A stretch of 64,000 nt of DNA from contig JAQYUZ010000016.1 in assembly GCA_033819885.1 (NCBI GenBank), forward strand, positions 186,001-250,000, given 5' to 3'. The DNA is from Microbotryomycetes sp. JL201. Its lineage: Eukaryota > Basidiomycota > Microbotryomycetes. Positions 23,320 to 34,199 of this stretch are shown here, one piece after another. The number at the start of each line of letters is the position of its first letter. The stretch's first letter is position 1. Both the position numbers and the translations under genes were made by a program. The notes under the pieces are model-generated. The model ran no database searches and was not told the origin of the DNA. It worked only from the letters and a program-made list of their open reading frames with translations.

Positions 23320-26300
23320 ATGAGCCACAATCCTAAAGCGACACAGCAAGTGTCTGAACATCCCGCAAAGACGGCCGTCACGCACCCGACCGACCCAAAG
23401 TTCAAGCAAGTCGACAGCGAGCGCAAGCTGCGGTTCTACGGCGTTCTGCAGGCTCTACGCGCCGGAAAGTACCCTACAAATGAGCAGGTGAGCCTCTTGC
23501 ACCTTTTGTCTAGTTTTGGGTAGATTCTGTATACAGCATCAGCTCATGTTGATGGAGAAATCGGCGACTGACTTTATCGTGGCGTCATCTCGTTGGCGCT
23601 TCATTCAACCTCTCTAGATCTCCGAGACGCTCGACTACACGATCAACCATTCGCCGATCGAGACTTCAAAATTGTCATCAGAAGGCCAGGCTCTGATTGA
23701 GGACTTCCGGGGTGCGTTGGCCTACATGCCTCGATTTGTCGCAATTCTCTGGCGATTACAGGGACTTCTGACCTATTTGGCTGCATACTGACCCAATCTT
23801 GATTTTGTGATGTACCAGAAATTATCCGCACCGCCAAGCAGATCGTCGAACAAAAGAACGCCGACGAGCTCGTTCAAAACTTCCTATTCCATACGAGGCA
23901 GGTCGACTATGTGAGTTTTCTCTGAGGTCCGTGTCTATTGGGGCTACAAGTCGATTCTAACACGTCTGCTATGAGGATCAGTCAAAGGGCAACCTCAAGG
24001 GCATCACGCCCGGCGTCACCCAGGACGAGCGCGAGCGCGACGCTCAACAGGCTGTAGAGCATTTGCGCACCCTCGGCAAGGTCAGTCTGTCAGGCAGAGA
24101 GGCTGCATCATCAGGGAGTTGACGCTCTCGCTTTCGTAGCTCATCTTCACCAACTCTGAGGCTCGCAAGCTTTTGAAGGACTTTGGCGTGCTTGGCCGCG
24201 ATGTGCTGGCCGATGCCGCCGTGAAAGTTGGCGATGTTGCACGCCCCGGAGAGGACGAGCTCGCTCGTGCAGACGAACCCGCGCCTTCCAACCAATGGGT
24301 CGGCCCGGACGGCCAGGTCCACGACCACACCCAAAAAGTGCCCGACACTGGATTGGCTGAGAAGCGCGCAAAGGCCCAAGAGGCAAAGGAAAAGGCCAAA
24401 GCCGAGCGCGACGACATTGTCAATCAAGCTCAGGGTCACGCTGAGAACGTTGCCAGCGCTGCCGACCAGGGCCAACAAGCTGGCCTTGGCGACTCTGACC
24501 AGGCTCGCGCCGAGAATGCGGCTCAAGCTGGCCAGGATCAAGCTCAGACTGAGGCCGAACAAGCCAAGCAAACCGCCAAGGGCAAGCTCAACCAGCTGAA
24601 GGCCAAGATTCCCCAGGAGCACGTCGACCGCGCCAACGAGCACCTCGATCGCGCCAAGGTAAGTTCCTGTTTGCTCGACGCTATTCAGAGCGAAATTAAC
24701 ATTCACATTCCGCTCACAGGAATATGCCAAGGACAAGTTCCCCGAGGAGCGACGCGATCGCTTCATCTACCGCTTGAAGAAGGTTATTGTCGAGAATCAG
24801 CGCCACCGCGACTACCAAGGCGAGTCACGAAAAATCGTCTTTGTCAGGAAACGCTTGTCTGACCTCTCGGTCCTTCTACAGAAGCCATCGAGTTCTTCCT
24901 TGACCGCGCCGAGAACTATGGCAAAGTTGCCAAGGACACGTCCAACCAGGGCGGCAGCAAGGCGCTCGACGTTCGCAATGACCCTGCTTTCCGCTCGGCT
25001 GAAGACGAACTCCGCACTGTTCTCGAGCGCTTTGCCAACGGCGCTTCGATGCAGCCCATCTTTGACTCTGTCAACCAGCTCTACAAGGACTCGAAGAACG
25101 ACGAAGAGCTCCGCAACTGGTTCTCCCGCCTCGACTCGTACGTGCGCGAGGTTCTGCAGACGCCTGGCTACATCATGAAGGAGCAGTGCGACCGAGACGG
25201 TCGCCAACTGATGGACGACGGCAAGAAGTTCTGGGACGTCAAGAACGGCAAGTACGCTGGCCACAAGGACGACTTCTTCAACTCTGTCCAGACATTCTTC
25301 ACGGCTTATGCCGATGATCCTCTGAACGTTCAGCTTGGCAACAATGTCAAGAAGCTGACGACCGATCTGCTCTACGACTCTGACGGCAAACTCGCCTACA
25401 AGCCGCACCTCGTCGCCGACATCAAGCACCACATCTTGCCTGCGCTCGCTACCAACATTGGCTACGTGCCAATTCCACGCATCGAGTACACTGATGAGCA
25501 AGTGGACTTGGTCATCGAGAACTTGACACTCGAAAGCGCCAATTTGCTGCCGAACGTGATCGAGCTGGAGGCGCGCAACTACTTCAAGCTGTCGCCGTAC
25601 TCGGAGATCAAGGATGTTACAAAGCACTCGTTCTGGATCTCTTTCAGCCAGATCCAGGCCGATCTGCGCGACGTATCGTTCTACGTCAAGCGCAAGAGTG
25701 GCTTCCCCAAATTGACGGACGAGGGTCAGATGGACGTGTTCCTTGGTGGCAAGGGTATCTCTGGCAAGGTTCATCTGGAGAGCACTGGTCGCAAGCACCA
25801 CGTCTTCAACGTCAAGGACGTTTCTGTCAAGCTCGATTCGCTCAAGTTGGCTATCCGAAACAAGAGGCACAACATCTTGGTCGCTCTGTTCAAGCCATTG
25901 GCGACTGGTTTGATCAAGAAAGCCATTGCCAAGGCAATCGAGGGTGCCATTCGCGATGGTTTGCAACAGTTGGACGCCCAGCTGGCCGATATTTCAGAGC
26001 GAGTGGAAGATGCTGAAGATGAGGAGGGAGCCAACAAGTTCAACAAGGTCAAGAAGGCATTTGCCGAGAAGAAGTCCGAGGCTGAGCAGAAGAAGGAGGA
26101 AGTCAAGCGTGAGTTGTTGGCGCTCTCATGTCTTGCCCTTAAGAAATCTCTAGCTGACCGTTTTTTTCCGCACAGCCTCCGGACAATTCCAGATCACAAC
26201 TGATCGCGATTCGCGTCTCGTCAACTGGTCTGGTCCCGACTCGATCGTTGACAAGGCCTCGAACCGTGTCGATGCTGCAAAGGGCGGCGACGGCTGGAAG

Positions 26301-26525
26301 AGCGATGCTTTCTGGGTCACTGGCGAAAAGGCGCACCTCAAGTCGCAGGGCAAGACGGTTGGCGCTGGCGGTACCACCACCTCGACTGCCGCTGTCACCG
26401 GCGCGTCTACTGGAGCTCCTACCAACCCGGTCGTGCCAGCAAACTCTGCCGCGACCAATCTGCAACCGGCGACGGCTGTTCCTGGTGCACCTGCCACCGC
26501 TGCCCCTGGTACTGCTTCATACTAA
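23320..26525 (+). CDS. HAM1-like protein (DUF5923/DUF4449 type, lipid-binding-fold candidate)
   Basis: 884 aa in eight exons: 23320..23487, 23618..23711, 23819..23910, 23976..24080, 24140..24658, 24720..24819, 24882..26108, 26176..26525. The N-terminal half has helix-rich segments (RKLRFYGVLQALRAGKYP, LRTLGKLIFTNSEARKLL) and an Ala/Gln/Glu-rich coiled coil at ~170-310. The C-terminal half carries blocks typical of the fungal HAM1 family: DVSFYVKRKSGFPKL, DVFLGGKGISGKVHL and KLDSLKLAIRNKRHN. The end is Ala/Thr-rich and flexible. In my recall this family adopts a TULIP/BPI-like fold and was named from hyphal anastomosis; biochemical function is not established. Codon use is strongly biased, suggesting high expression. 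Intron 24820..24881 has a GC donor (CAAG|GCGAGT), required for DYQEAIEFFLDR. Confidence 0.85.
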
Positions 26526-27009
26526 ACCTTGAAGTGTCTGCTACATTCCCCTGTCAAGTTACCCCGCGCTCCAGCTTGTCTTTGCTTGAAAACCGAAGCA
26601 GCCATATACCTCGGCCGGGCCTATTTGTATATAAACCTACTTGTCTTTGATTACAGCTAGTTTTAGCTTTAATCTATCAAATCCTTTATCCTCAGCTTTG
26701 AAATACAATGTTCTGTGCTCTTTCTCAAATGTACCCTTGGGCGCGCCTCACGAGGTCAGTCGCGTCTAAATTTGGACTTTGTTTTGATTGCATTGCTCCT
26801 CGCGGGCTAATTGAGCCTTCTGTTTCGTCTCTCCAACTTTCAACGCACGGCAACGAGTAAGCTGCAGTGCAAGAATGGCTAGAGACGTTCGTGGACAGTC
26901 GCTAACAGACCCGGATCGTCACGTGCTTCCGCAGCCACACGTGTTGATCGACTCGGCGCGCCAAAAGTTGAACAACGACAACCACCAAGATACGACAACT
27001 GGACAGAAA
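26526..27009 (+). other. intergenic region between HAM1-like and RlpA-like genes
   Basis: An AT-richer stretch (~26590-26720), probably the 3' UTR, is followed by the promoter of the next gene. An in-frame ATG at 26875 precedes the chosen start but would put 45 non-conserved residues before the signal peptide, so I treat it as 5' UTR. The alternative cannot be excluded. Confidence 0.45.
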
Positions 27010-28061
27010 ATGAGGCTCTGGACAACAACTTTACTGGCGTCTGTTTCATTGTCTTTGACTTTGGCAATCCCTCAATTGTCCGAGGATCAAGTCTCTCTGA
27101 TCGCGGCGAGTACAGTCGTCCTGGACGGGACGGTCAGGAATGTTAGCTATATGAATGGCATTGTCGAGTGGGACGGACCTTTGTCCACTCAAGTTCCAAT
27201 TTTGACGCCACGAGTGAGAGCGAGGTCGGAAGAGAGTGAAGGTGATGACGAAGCAAGCGTCCATGACGAGGACGACGACCAAGATGAGGTTGGCGAGGAC
27301 GACAGCGAGGCCTTGTTTGACGTCGCCGATCGGTTATACACCGTCGGAGATGATCAAGTCGTCGAGCACGAAAAGGTCAAACGTGACACCGTGCAATCGA
27401 ACAGTCACGTCAACGACTTGGAAAAGCGCAGGCGCAAGAAACACGGACACAGAAACGGGCACAAGGGTGGCAAGACGTACGCTCCATCTCTCTAGTCTTA
27501 AACAAACGGCGACTAACTCACCTTGAATGATGAGACAGAGCGGTCATCACGTGGTATGATGGCGTCGACCTGCAAAACCCCTACTGCGGTAGTCGCAGTG
27601 GTTGGACTCCGACCGACAACTCGCTCGTCACTGCTCCGACGCTCCAGTGGGGAAAGAACAAACCGCCGTGCGGTGCATTCATCCAATTGCGAGCGCGTAA
27701 GCTGCCAACCGTCGGGGTTCTTCTCCCAGAAACTCGTCGAAACAATCGCTGATGCTTTATCCATCTTATGGCAGCCAACTCGAACCGTGCTGTCATTGTT
27801 CGAGGTAAGCCGACATTCTTGTACCGAATGCAGAATGCTCTCGCTGACCCTTGCAATTATTTGCACGCTCACAAAGTATGGGACGCATGCGGCGGCTGCC
27901 AGCCCAACGTGCCGCACCTTGATTTGACCAGAAGGGCTTTCAAAGCGTTGTACCCGATCAATGTTGGCAAAGTCAAGGGCGTGCAGTGGTCGTACGTCGG
28001 CCAGCCGTTCAAAAAGTGGGGCCGCCAGCAAGTGGCCATGTACGGACCAAAGCAGCAGTGA
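27010..28061 (+). CDS. Secreted RlpA-like double-psi beta-barrel (expansin/barwin-like) protein
   Basis: 279 aa in four exons: 27010..27476, 27539..27696, 27775..27804, 27877..28061. ATG 27010 starts a classical signal peptide (MRLWTTTLLASVSLSLTLA). An acidic propeptide-like region follows, then dibasic sites (VKR, KRRRKK) that a Kex2-type protease could cut. The double-psi barrel begins AVITWYDGVDLQNPYCG and ends with RVWDACGGCQPNVPHLDL, AFKALYPINVGKVKGVQW. The Asp and Cys residues of the fungal RlpA-like/barwin fold are present. Such proteins are secreted and cell-wall-associated; none of this type is known to be catalytic. Exon 3 is 30 nt. Introns 2 and 3 fall inside the barrel. Confidence 0.88.
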
Positions 28062-28673
28062 GACAGTAGCTCGGTTTTTGCAAATATACCCCTGAGTTCT
28101 CAAGACACGACGAGCAAAGAAGAGCACCATCATGACGCCGTGCCCGGTAAATCAGAGGCAGGCATCGGCGCCTTAAAGAAACTTTCGATGAATGTCAAGA
28201 GCGGTCTCACCTTCGTCAGCGCAACCCTTAGGATTATCACTCTCACCACTCATGGCTCAAGCCGTCGACACTCTCGTGAATCACAGCACTTTGTATACTT
28301 CTGCATTCGTTCTGGCTTTTGCAGACAAGCAAGACGAGATGAGGGGTGTGCTTCATGAGAAAAAGCATAATCTCTGCTACGGAGAGCTGTAGTACACCCG
28401 CAACTTGAAAGCAGGTTTTTGAAGCGTGAGAATAGGAGGTGCGGCGCTTTGCTGCGGCGATCTCGCTTCCAGTGCTTCGGCTCTGCCATCCGCTGTTCCC
28501 TTCATCACTCAGCAGGGCTCTCGACCGGCAAGCACATACTCGACAGCGACATTGCCGAGCCCGAGGAACCCCTGTAGCGTATCAGACGTCTTCGACGCGC
28601 TCTCACGAAGTCCCGGACCGCGTTTTGCCCCTTTCGGTCAAACGGCTTTCTTGCACGCGTATTGCCTGCAATC
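28062..28673 (+). other. intergenic region with no supported gene
   Basis: 612 nt between two same-strand genes. Short open frames on both strands lack motifs. The last ~200 nt are probably promoter and 5' UTR of the next gene (pyrimidine-rich around 28480-28560). Nothing else seen. Confidence 0.4.
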
Positions 28674-29537
28674 ATGATGATGCATCAGCATTCGTCACCC
28701 ATGTCGATCAAGCGCGGTCGCGAAGATGACCATTCATCGCCTACCAAACGCTCGAGGGTACGTGCATACACTCTGCTCTTCCGGGCGCTCTTCCTCGGCT
28801 CGCAATTCCCCGCTCTACAAAAAAACTGACTTGCTTCGCTGACGTGCAGACACATGCCGAATTTGATTTGCAACTGCACGCCGTCATGCCTCAAAGTTCG
28901 ATGACAGACCAGCAGCAACCGTCCCTTTTCGGCCAGCACGCCAGCGCATTTCACTTTCAACAACACCAACAGCAGCAGGCAGCCCCAGGCTACAACCAAG
29001 GTACAGGCATGGACATGACCATGGACGAAGATATGCCGTCATCAGCCGCGTCCGCTCACGCTTCGGCCGCTCATCCTTGGGGTCAGACGCAATGCAAGTC
29101 AATTTTGTCCGGACGTACACATTGTTTCATCGTTTCAAATGCTGACTCGGCTTTGGTGCTTAGTCGGAGCGTACTCGAACGCATCGTCGGTACCTTCATC
29201 CGTGCCAAATACTCCGCTCGACGAAGTTGATTTTCAACTCGAGGACGATGACGACTTGTACGGTGACAACACTTACGCGCGTCCACCTCCTTGCTTTCCG
29301 TCGCCGACCGAGTACAGCCAGACATACACGGACGCGCATGGCGTAACGCGCGTGTTCCCAGCTCCTGGCGCCACCGATTCGATGGACGACCCAAACGCTT
29401 TCGCCCAGTACGCCCTCACTCACGGTCTCAACAAGGCCGGGCAAGGTCCGCAGGGTCAGCAGCAGCAATCTGGTCAGGCTTACGGATGGGACGTACCTGC
29501 GCAATCTTTCGGCTCCATCAATTCGCACATGGCCTGA
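28674..29537 (+). CDS. uncharacterised Gln/His- and Ser/Pro-rich protein
   Basis: About 233 aa. Exons 28674..28757, 28850..29093 (or ..29081), 29164..29537. It starts at three clustered ATGs (MMMHQHSSP) and has a basic patch KRGREDD...PTKRSR that could be a nuclear localisation signal. A Gln/His-rich stretch, an acidic strip (DFQLEDDDDLYGD) and a C-terminal aromatic/Pro segment (PPCFPSPTEYSQTYTDAHG) follow. I do not recognise a family. The composition suggests a small regulatory or adaptor protein. Intron 2 can be read with a GC donor (GCAAGT at 29094) or a weaker GT donor (GTCAGA at 29082); both keep the same phase. Confidence 0.6.
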
Positions 29538-29939
29538 GCTCACGCCTCGCTCGTGATGGACCAAAAATCGACGTCAAGTCGATGTCCCGCAGCTGTTATG
29601 TGCTTTCGCCGGCTTTCGTCTTTCTTTCCCTTTTCCGTCACGATCTTCATCACACACGCTCGCATCTCACATCATCAATCGTCTCTGACGGTTTTTTGCG
29701 CCTGTTGTACACGCCTTTGATTCGCCAATAAACAGAAAAGGTCACGCTTGTTTCGACTTTCAACCTAGGCCTTGTTGTTTATTACGTGTCGCTTTGAGCC
29801 GCATATGGCCTCTGTAGACATTCGTTCTTTGCTTGAAATGTAACTTGTACACGCGCAAAAAGGAGCTGGCGAAACACTACTTTGATCGCTGCGCGGCGCG
29901 TCGCAACGCGATCCGCCGGCTGCGGGTCTGTCCTCCCTC
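29538..29939 (+). other. intergenic region
   Basis: 3' UTR of the preceding gene (a T-rich stretch, with AATAAA at about 29728) followed by the next promoter. No gene or RNA recognised. Confidence 0.45.
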
Positions 29940-32456
29940 ATGATGCTCGGCTCGAGCGCGCCCAACAAACGTCGATCGTCGCCGACAGACGCTGCTGCAA
30001 CCTCAGGTGACGAGGATGACCCACAACTCGAGTCGACCAGTCGAGTCGAGAGGCGCGTGCACGACAACACGTCGGCCAACCAGGTGTCCGAGCACAATCA
30101 ATCATGTCGGCTCGAGTTTCGAAGGAATTGCCTTGAACAACAAGGGAACGACGGGATCGCAAAGAATCATCAGCGGCATGACGAACCGCTTGCGCTTGCC
30201 GAATCACGTCCGGCAACAGCTAAACGACAAAAACGACAGCGAGTCAAGAGGAAGGAAATGCCAGATATTTGGGCTCAGTCATTGGAGAACGTGCTCGAAG
30301 ACCATCCTGGTGAGCTCACAATCGCGCCCCGAACGTTTTGTTTTGGCTTGTTCTCACGAGAACTCACGATGTGGCGTAATCAAAGGTATCGAGGCAACCA
30401 TGACAATTGAAGGAATGCTCGACCCCGTCTACATGATTAGACCGTGCGTTATGGCTTGGCAAAGTCCGAGATTCTATCCCTGAGACTTCTTTTCGCCACC
30501 AGACACCACGTCAGACAACTTCTCGCACTTTGTCTCGATCCAACCACGTGCGGATTCACTCGTCAAAAGACGAGTAAACAGTCTTTGGACGACTTTTACC
30601 AAGACGCTTCAGATCCGCTCGTCGAAACTGTCGACAAAGTGCGAATGACGAGTCGAAAAACTTTGCAACACGTCGCTCATGTCAATGGCCCGAGGTGTTT
30701 GTTTCGTTCGATACGAGGACATGGTTACGTTAAGGACGAGCTTGATGAGCAAAGACAACAACAATTGGATGGACCTGAATCTGTTTGGGATGATCCGGTC
30801 GAAGTGGAAGACGAGCAAGACGAGTCGAAGATCGCACACGCCGGAAGGACAGTCAAAAATCGCAAAGACGTTTGGGAACTGCTGCAAGCTGGCGTCGCGG
30901 ACAAGTTGTCCAGACCAAAGCTTGGTCAACAAGAAGATCTACTTTGCCTCGGTGGTTGGGACTTGTTGGACACCTTGTGCTCGATTTGGGAGCGCGAGAT
31001 GCAAGAGCGGATTCATGAAGGCTGTGAGTGTGCGGTTCCGATTCCGAGGACGATTCAGCTGACGTGCAAGCACCTAACGAAGGCGCAGCAGTTGCACCGA
31101 CATTCCTGTCGACGCTCGAATTTGCCGATGAAAACAGTCGAAGACTCTCGCATCGCATCGTTGACGTTCTATTCTGGCCATTTCGCTCGTCCATCGTAGC
31201 TGAGTCTCGCTCGGCGACAGCGTCCGGGGACAACTCGAGGGCGGGCACCCGCGCCAACACCGTAGAGGCGACAGAGACGACAGAGGCGACCGGCGCAATG
31301 GACAGCGAGCCGGACAGAACGTTTGAGAGGCAACGTATTTCGATGAGGCTCCTTGCTCTGGTCGGTAACACGCACAAATTTTGAGAGCGTGCGACTGCTA
31401 ACCAAATCATCTGGCTAATAGGTTGGCTCACATGTACAATCGGGACACATCGAACACTCGGCAACGTCTCGGCTCTTGATTGGCCTGAAAGAGTTGTCCG
31501 TGGACAACCTTGCAACCGCGCTCGAGCAATTGCCACGCGACCCGAGCCTGTTCAGTATCCGACTGCTCGAACTGTTTCTGGACAAGTCGACGCATCCTTC
31601 AGGATCAGAATCCAAGCCAAAACCGAGCCAAACGGGTTTACCGCTGTCGCCTCGCAAGTCGGGCTTGCTCGGTCGCACAACGTCTTTCGTCGACTCGGGA
31701 TCGAATGGCAAAGCGACGGTGCTATCTGCGCGCAAGTTGGCGCCCGGGCTGTGGCGAGACTATGACAGACTCTTGTCCGACTACCTGTCGAGGTTCCCTC
31801 TCGAAGCTCCGATCAAGCTCATCGTCGCCGCCGAACTTGAGCGAGAGCCGTCGTCAACGGTGGTTACGCCCGGAAAAGTTCAAACCGAATTAGTTCCTGT
31901 CGTCGACTTGACGATCAGTTCAAGTCCTTCGTTAGCACAACTGGCGAGCGGAGACGGTTCCTCGTCACCTTTACCTTCTCTTCCGGCCTTGTTGCACCGC
32001 GAACCGACCATGATCAAGTCAGAGCTGGACTTGACAGAGCTCGTTATTGACTCGGATCCGGCATCAAGCTCGACTCCTCCTCGTATCACTCCTGGATCCC
32101 CTAGACAGCCAAGTACGGAAATCCCTGACACGAGTTTGAGCGAGCAAGTCATTGTTCTTGATTCCGCTGTTCAGTCTCCAACTTTGGAACCTCGCGTCAA
32201 GCGTACGAGCGTCCCACTTACGAGAACGACTCTTGGGTGTCAAGCAAGATTGTCAAGTTTCGACAAAGCTCGTGATAAACTCTTGTTGGTCAAACTTTGT
32301 TTGATTGATCATGTGCTTTTCTCATTGGGCGAACGAGTCGAAAAGGATGAAACTTTTAGAATCGTCTTTGAAAAGGTTCAGAAGGTTGTTGATTGTGGCA
32401 GAGAATTAGACAGGGTTCATGAGGTGCTTGACAAAATTAGAAACAAACTAGAATGA
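29940..32456 (+). CDS. uncharacterised fungal protein of about 757 aa
   Basis: Five exons with consistent phase: 29940..30309, 30386..30443, 30503..31023, 31071..31360, 31422..32456. The N-terminus is charged with a bipartite basic stretch (KRQKRQRVKRKE), likely nuclear. This leads to a Trp-containing helix (MPDIWAQSLENVLEDHP). The central part has well-ordered looking helices (SLDDFYQDASDPLVETVD, VWELLQAGVADKL). The C-terminal half is Ser/Pro-rich and ends with a predicted coiled coil (TFRIVFEKVQKVVDCGREL). The third intron is short (47 nt). I considered a TEA DNA-binding domain for the Trp helix but the rest does not fit. Function unknown. Confidence 0.6.
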
Positions 32457-32669
32457 TGTCAGGCGTGCGGAAGAGCAAATTTGAAAACCAATGCATGTTG
32501 CATGTGCGCGTTCAAGCAAACCAAAAAGGAGTTTGGAAACAGCAATGATCAGATTCATGGGTAATAAGTATGATACACCAAACTTTCCCATCTGTCTTTT
32601 CCCTCTAGAGCAAGCAATCACGTAATTTTTTAATTTTTTTTTTTTGTTTTGCACACTTGATTCGATTGC

Positions 32670-34199
32670 TTAGCCGGGTGGCAACAAGCTCGAGTCCATT
32701 GCCTCTTGCTCTTCAATTGGTGAGTCTTCGTCTGCCATGCCCGACCATGGTGACGAGATGGGTGCCCTTGGCATGACCATCAAACCTGTCCTAGCCGCCT
32801 CGAGGATACCATAAGGTCTGACCAGTTTGAGGAACGCGTCCACTCGAGCCGTCTTGCCCGTCATTTCAACAATGACGGCGTCCGAACTCAGATCTACAAT
32901 CTTGCCGCCAAATTGTCTCGCGATCAGATTGATACTCTGCAGGTGAGTATGTTTTTGCCTCAGAGCTTCTGCTGCAGACAAAGGTTGATGGTGGTTGTGG
33001 TGATGTTTAACCGACGAAGGGTCGACGCCTGGGTGACCGTCTGCGACGTTTTGGAGCGTCTTGTCGATGTGTTGCTTGACTGGCGAGCCTTCTTCGGCTC
33101 CTTCTGTTGCTGGAAGGATGTCTGGTCCTTTGTTGGCAAGTTGCTCTTCAAAGTACTCTGGTCCGAGGATTGAGATTTTCGCGAGCAACAATTCTCGTTC
33201 GATCGTGCGCGTGCGCGTGTAGTCGAGGACGGCCCAAACAGGCACCTGCACGCGCAGACAAGGCAAGGGAAGGATTCTCATGTCAGCTGACTATGCGTCA
33301 AAGAGGTCCAGACGTGTCTTGCAAGGCGAATGAGTGCCGTACCAAGTCTTCAAGTTGTCTCCTGGCTTGTTCGATGACGCCGTCCTGGCCCCTCAAGACA
33401 ATGCACATGCGCGACAAGTCTTCAATCTCTGTCGCGCATACGACGAGCGAGTCGATGTTGAAGCCGCGAGCGGCAAGGATGCCTGACACGCGTGACAAGA
33501 CTCCTGGCTCGTTCTGAACGAGGCAGTTGAGCGTGTGTCGCGTGAAGGGCTGCAGCGAAGGCGGGGGAGCTGGGGCAGGAGGAAGCGAGGAAAGGTTCGG
33601 ACGCAGAAGTGTCAGCATTGAGTGTCATGATTTGGGCGTGTGCGGATGCTGTGGGGTTGAGGAGTGACACGGGATGATGCGGGTGCGCGTGTGAATCGAC
33701 TCGGTATTGCACGGGAACGTGTGCGGTATCTGTTGCACGGATCGCGATGTCTGTCGCTGGCTGTGTGGACGATGGGCGGGGTCGTGGGACAAAACCATTT
33801 GACTCGGACACGAGCGCGTGAAAGTACGAGAGCCGCGTGCGAGCAAACAAGGAGAGGGGACGCGAGGGCTTACTGTTGTACAAAATATTGTTGACGGCCT
33901 GTTCTGCACTCCATTTCGGCGGGTCAATCGTTGGCAGCGCTGCGAGAGCCAAGCGGCGGACGGATCAGTGTGAGTGCCTCCAAGGCCGCCCGAGTAAAAC
34001 TGGACTGACGAGGTGCTCTCCGCTTTGGGTGTGCGAGCTTGTAGTCTTGGGCTGACGTGCTCGAGTCTGCGACGAACGGCTGCTTGCCCTTTGAGCCTGG
34101 CGCATTGACCGGCGTCGACGGCGTGCTGTAGGCGAGACGCACGCCACACGTCGACGGCATCGATCTGTGCATGGATGCGGTCCATCGCCGGGCAAACAT
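32670..34199 (-). CDS. ILV6: Acetolactate synthase regulatory (small) subunit, mitochondrial
   Basis: 352 aa in four exons: 34010..34199, 33874..33939, 33343..33569, 32670..33245. A basic presequence (MFARRWTASMHRS) targets mitochondria. Then come SAEQAVNNILYNTPPPS, the first ACT domain (NCLVQNEPGVLSRVSGILAA, GFNIDSLVVCATE), and the linker VPVWAVLDYTRTRTIEREL. A His/Lys-rich insert precedes the second conserved part (SINLIARQFGGKIVDLS, LVRPYGILEAARTGLMVM). It regulates the catalytic subunit Ilv2 in valine/leucine/isoleucine synthesis and confers valine feedback. The intron 33570..33873 is 304 nt, the longest resolved in the window. The start codon lies inside the 5' coding end of the divergent NFX1-type gene. 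Confidence 0.95.

Noticed and set aside
24044-24766. 240-codon minus-strand frame rich in Leu/Val
   Set aside because: Antisense of the Ala/Gln/Lys-rich coiled coil of the HAM1-like protein; the hydrophobic look is the complement of that composition.
24812-25966. 384-codon open frame on the minus strand
   Set aside because: It lies entirely antisense to the HAM1-like exon 24882-26108, whose protein is family-conserved. The long reverse frame follows from its strong codon bias.
30240-30560. TEA/ATTS DNA-binding domain in the 757-aa protein
   Set aside because: The first helix (IWAQSLENVLEDHP) is suggestive, but the RNELI and SSHIQ signature helices are absent from every frame and splice option I tried.
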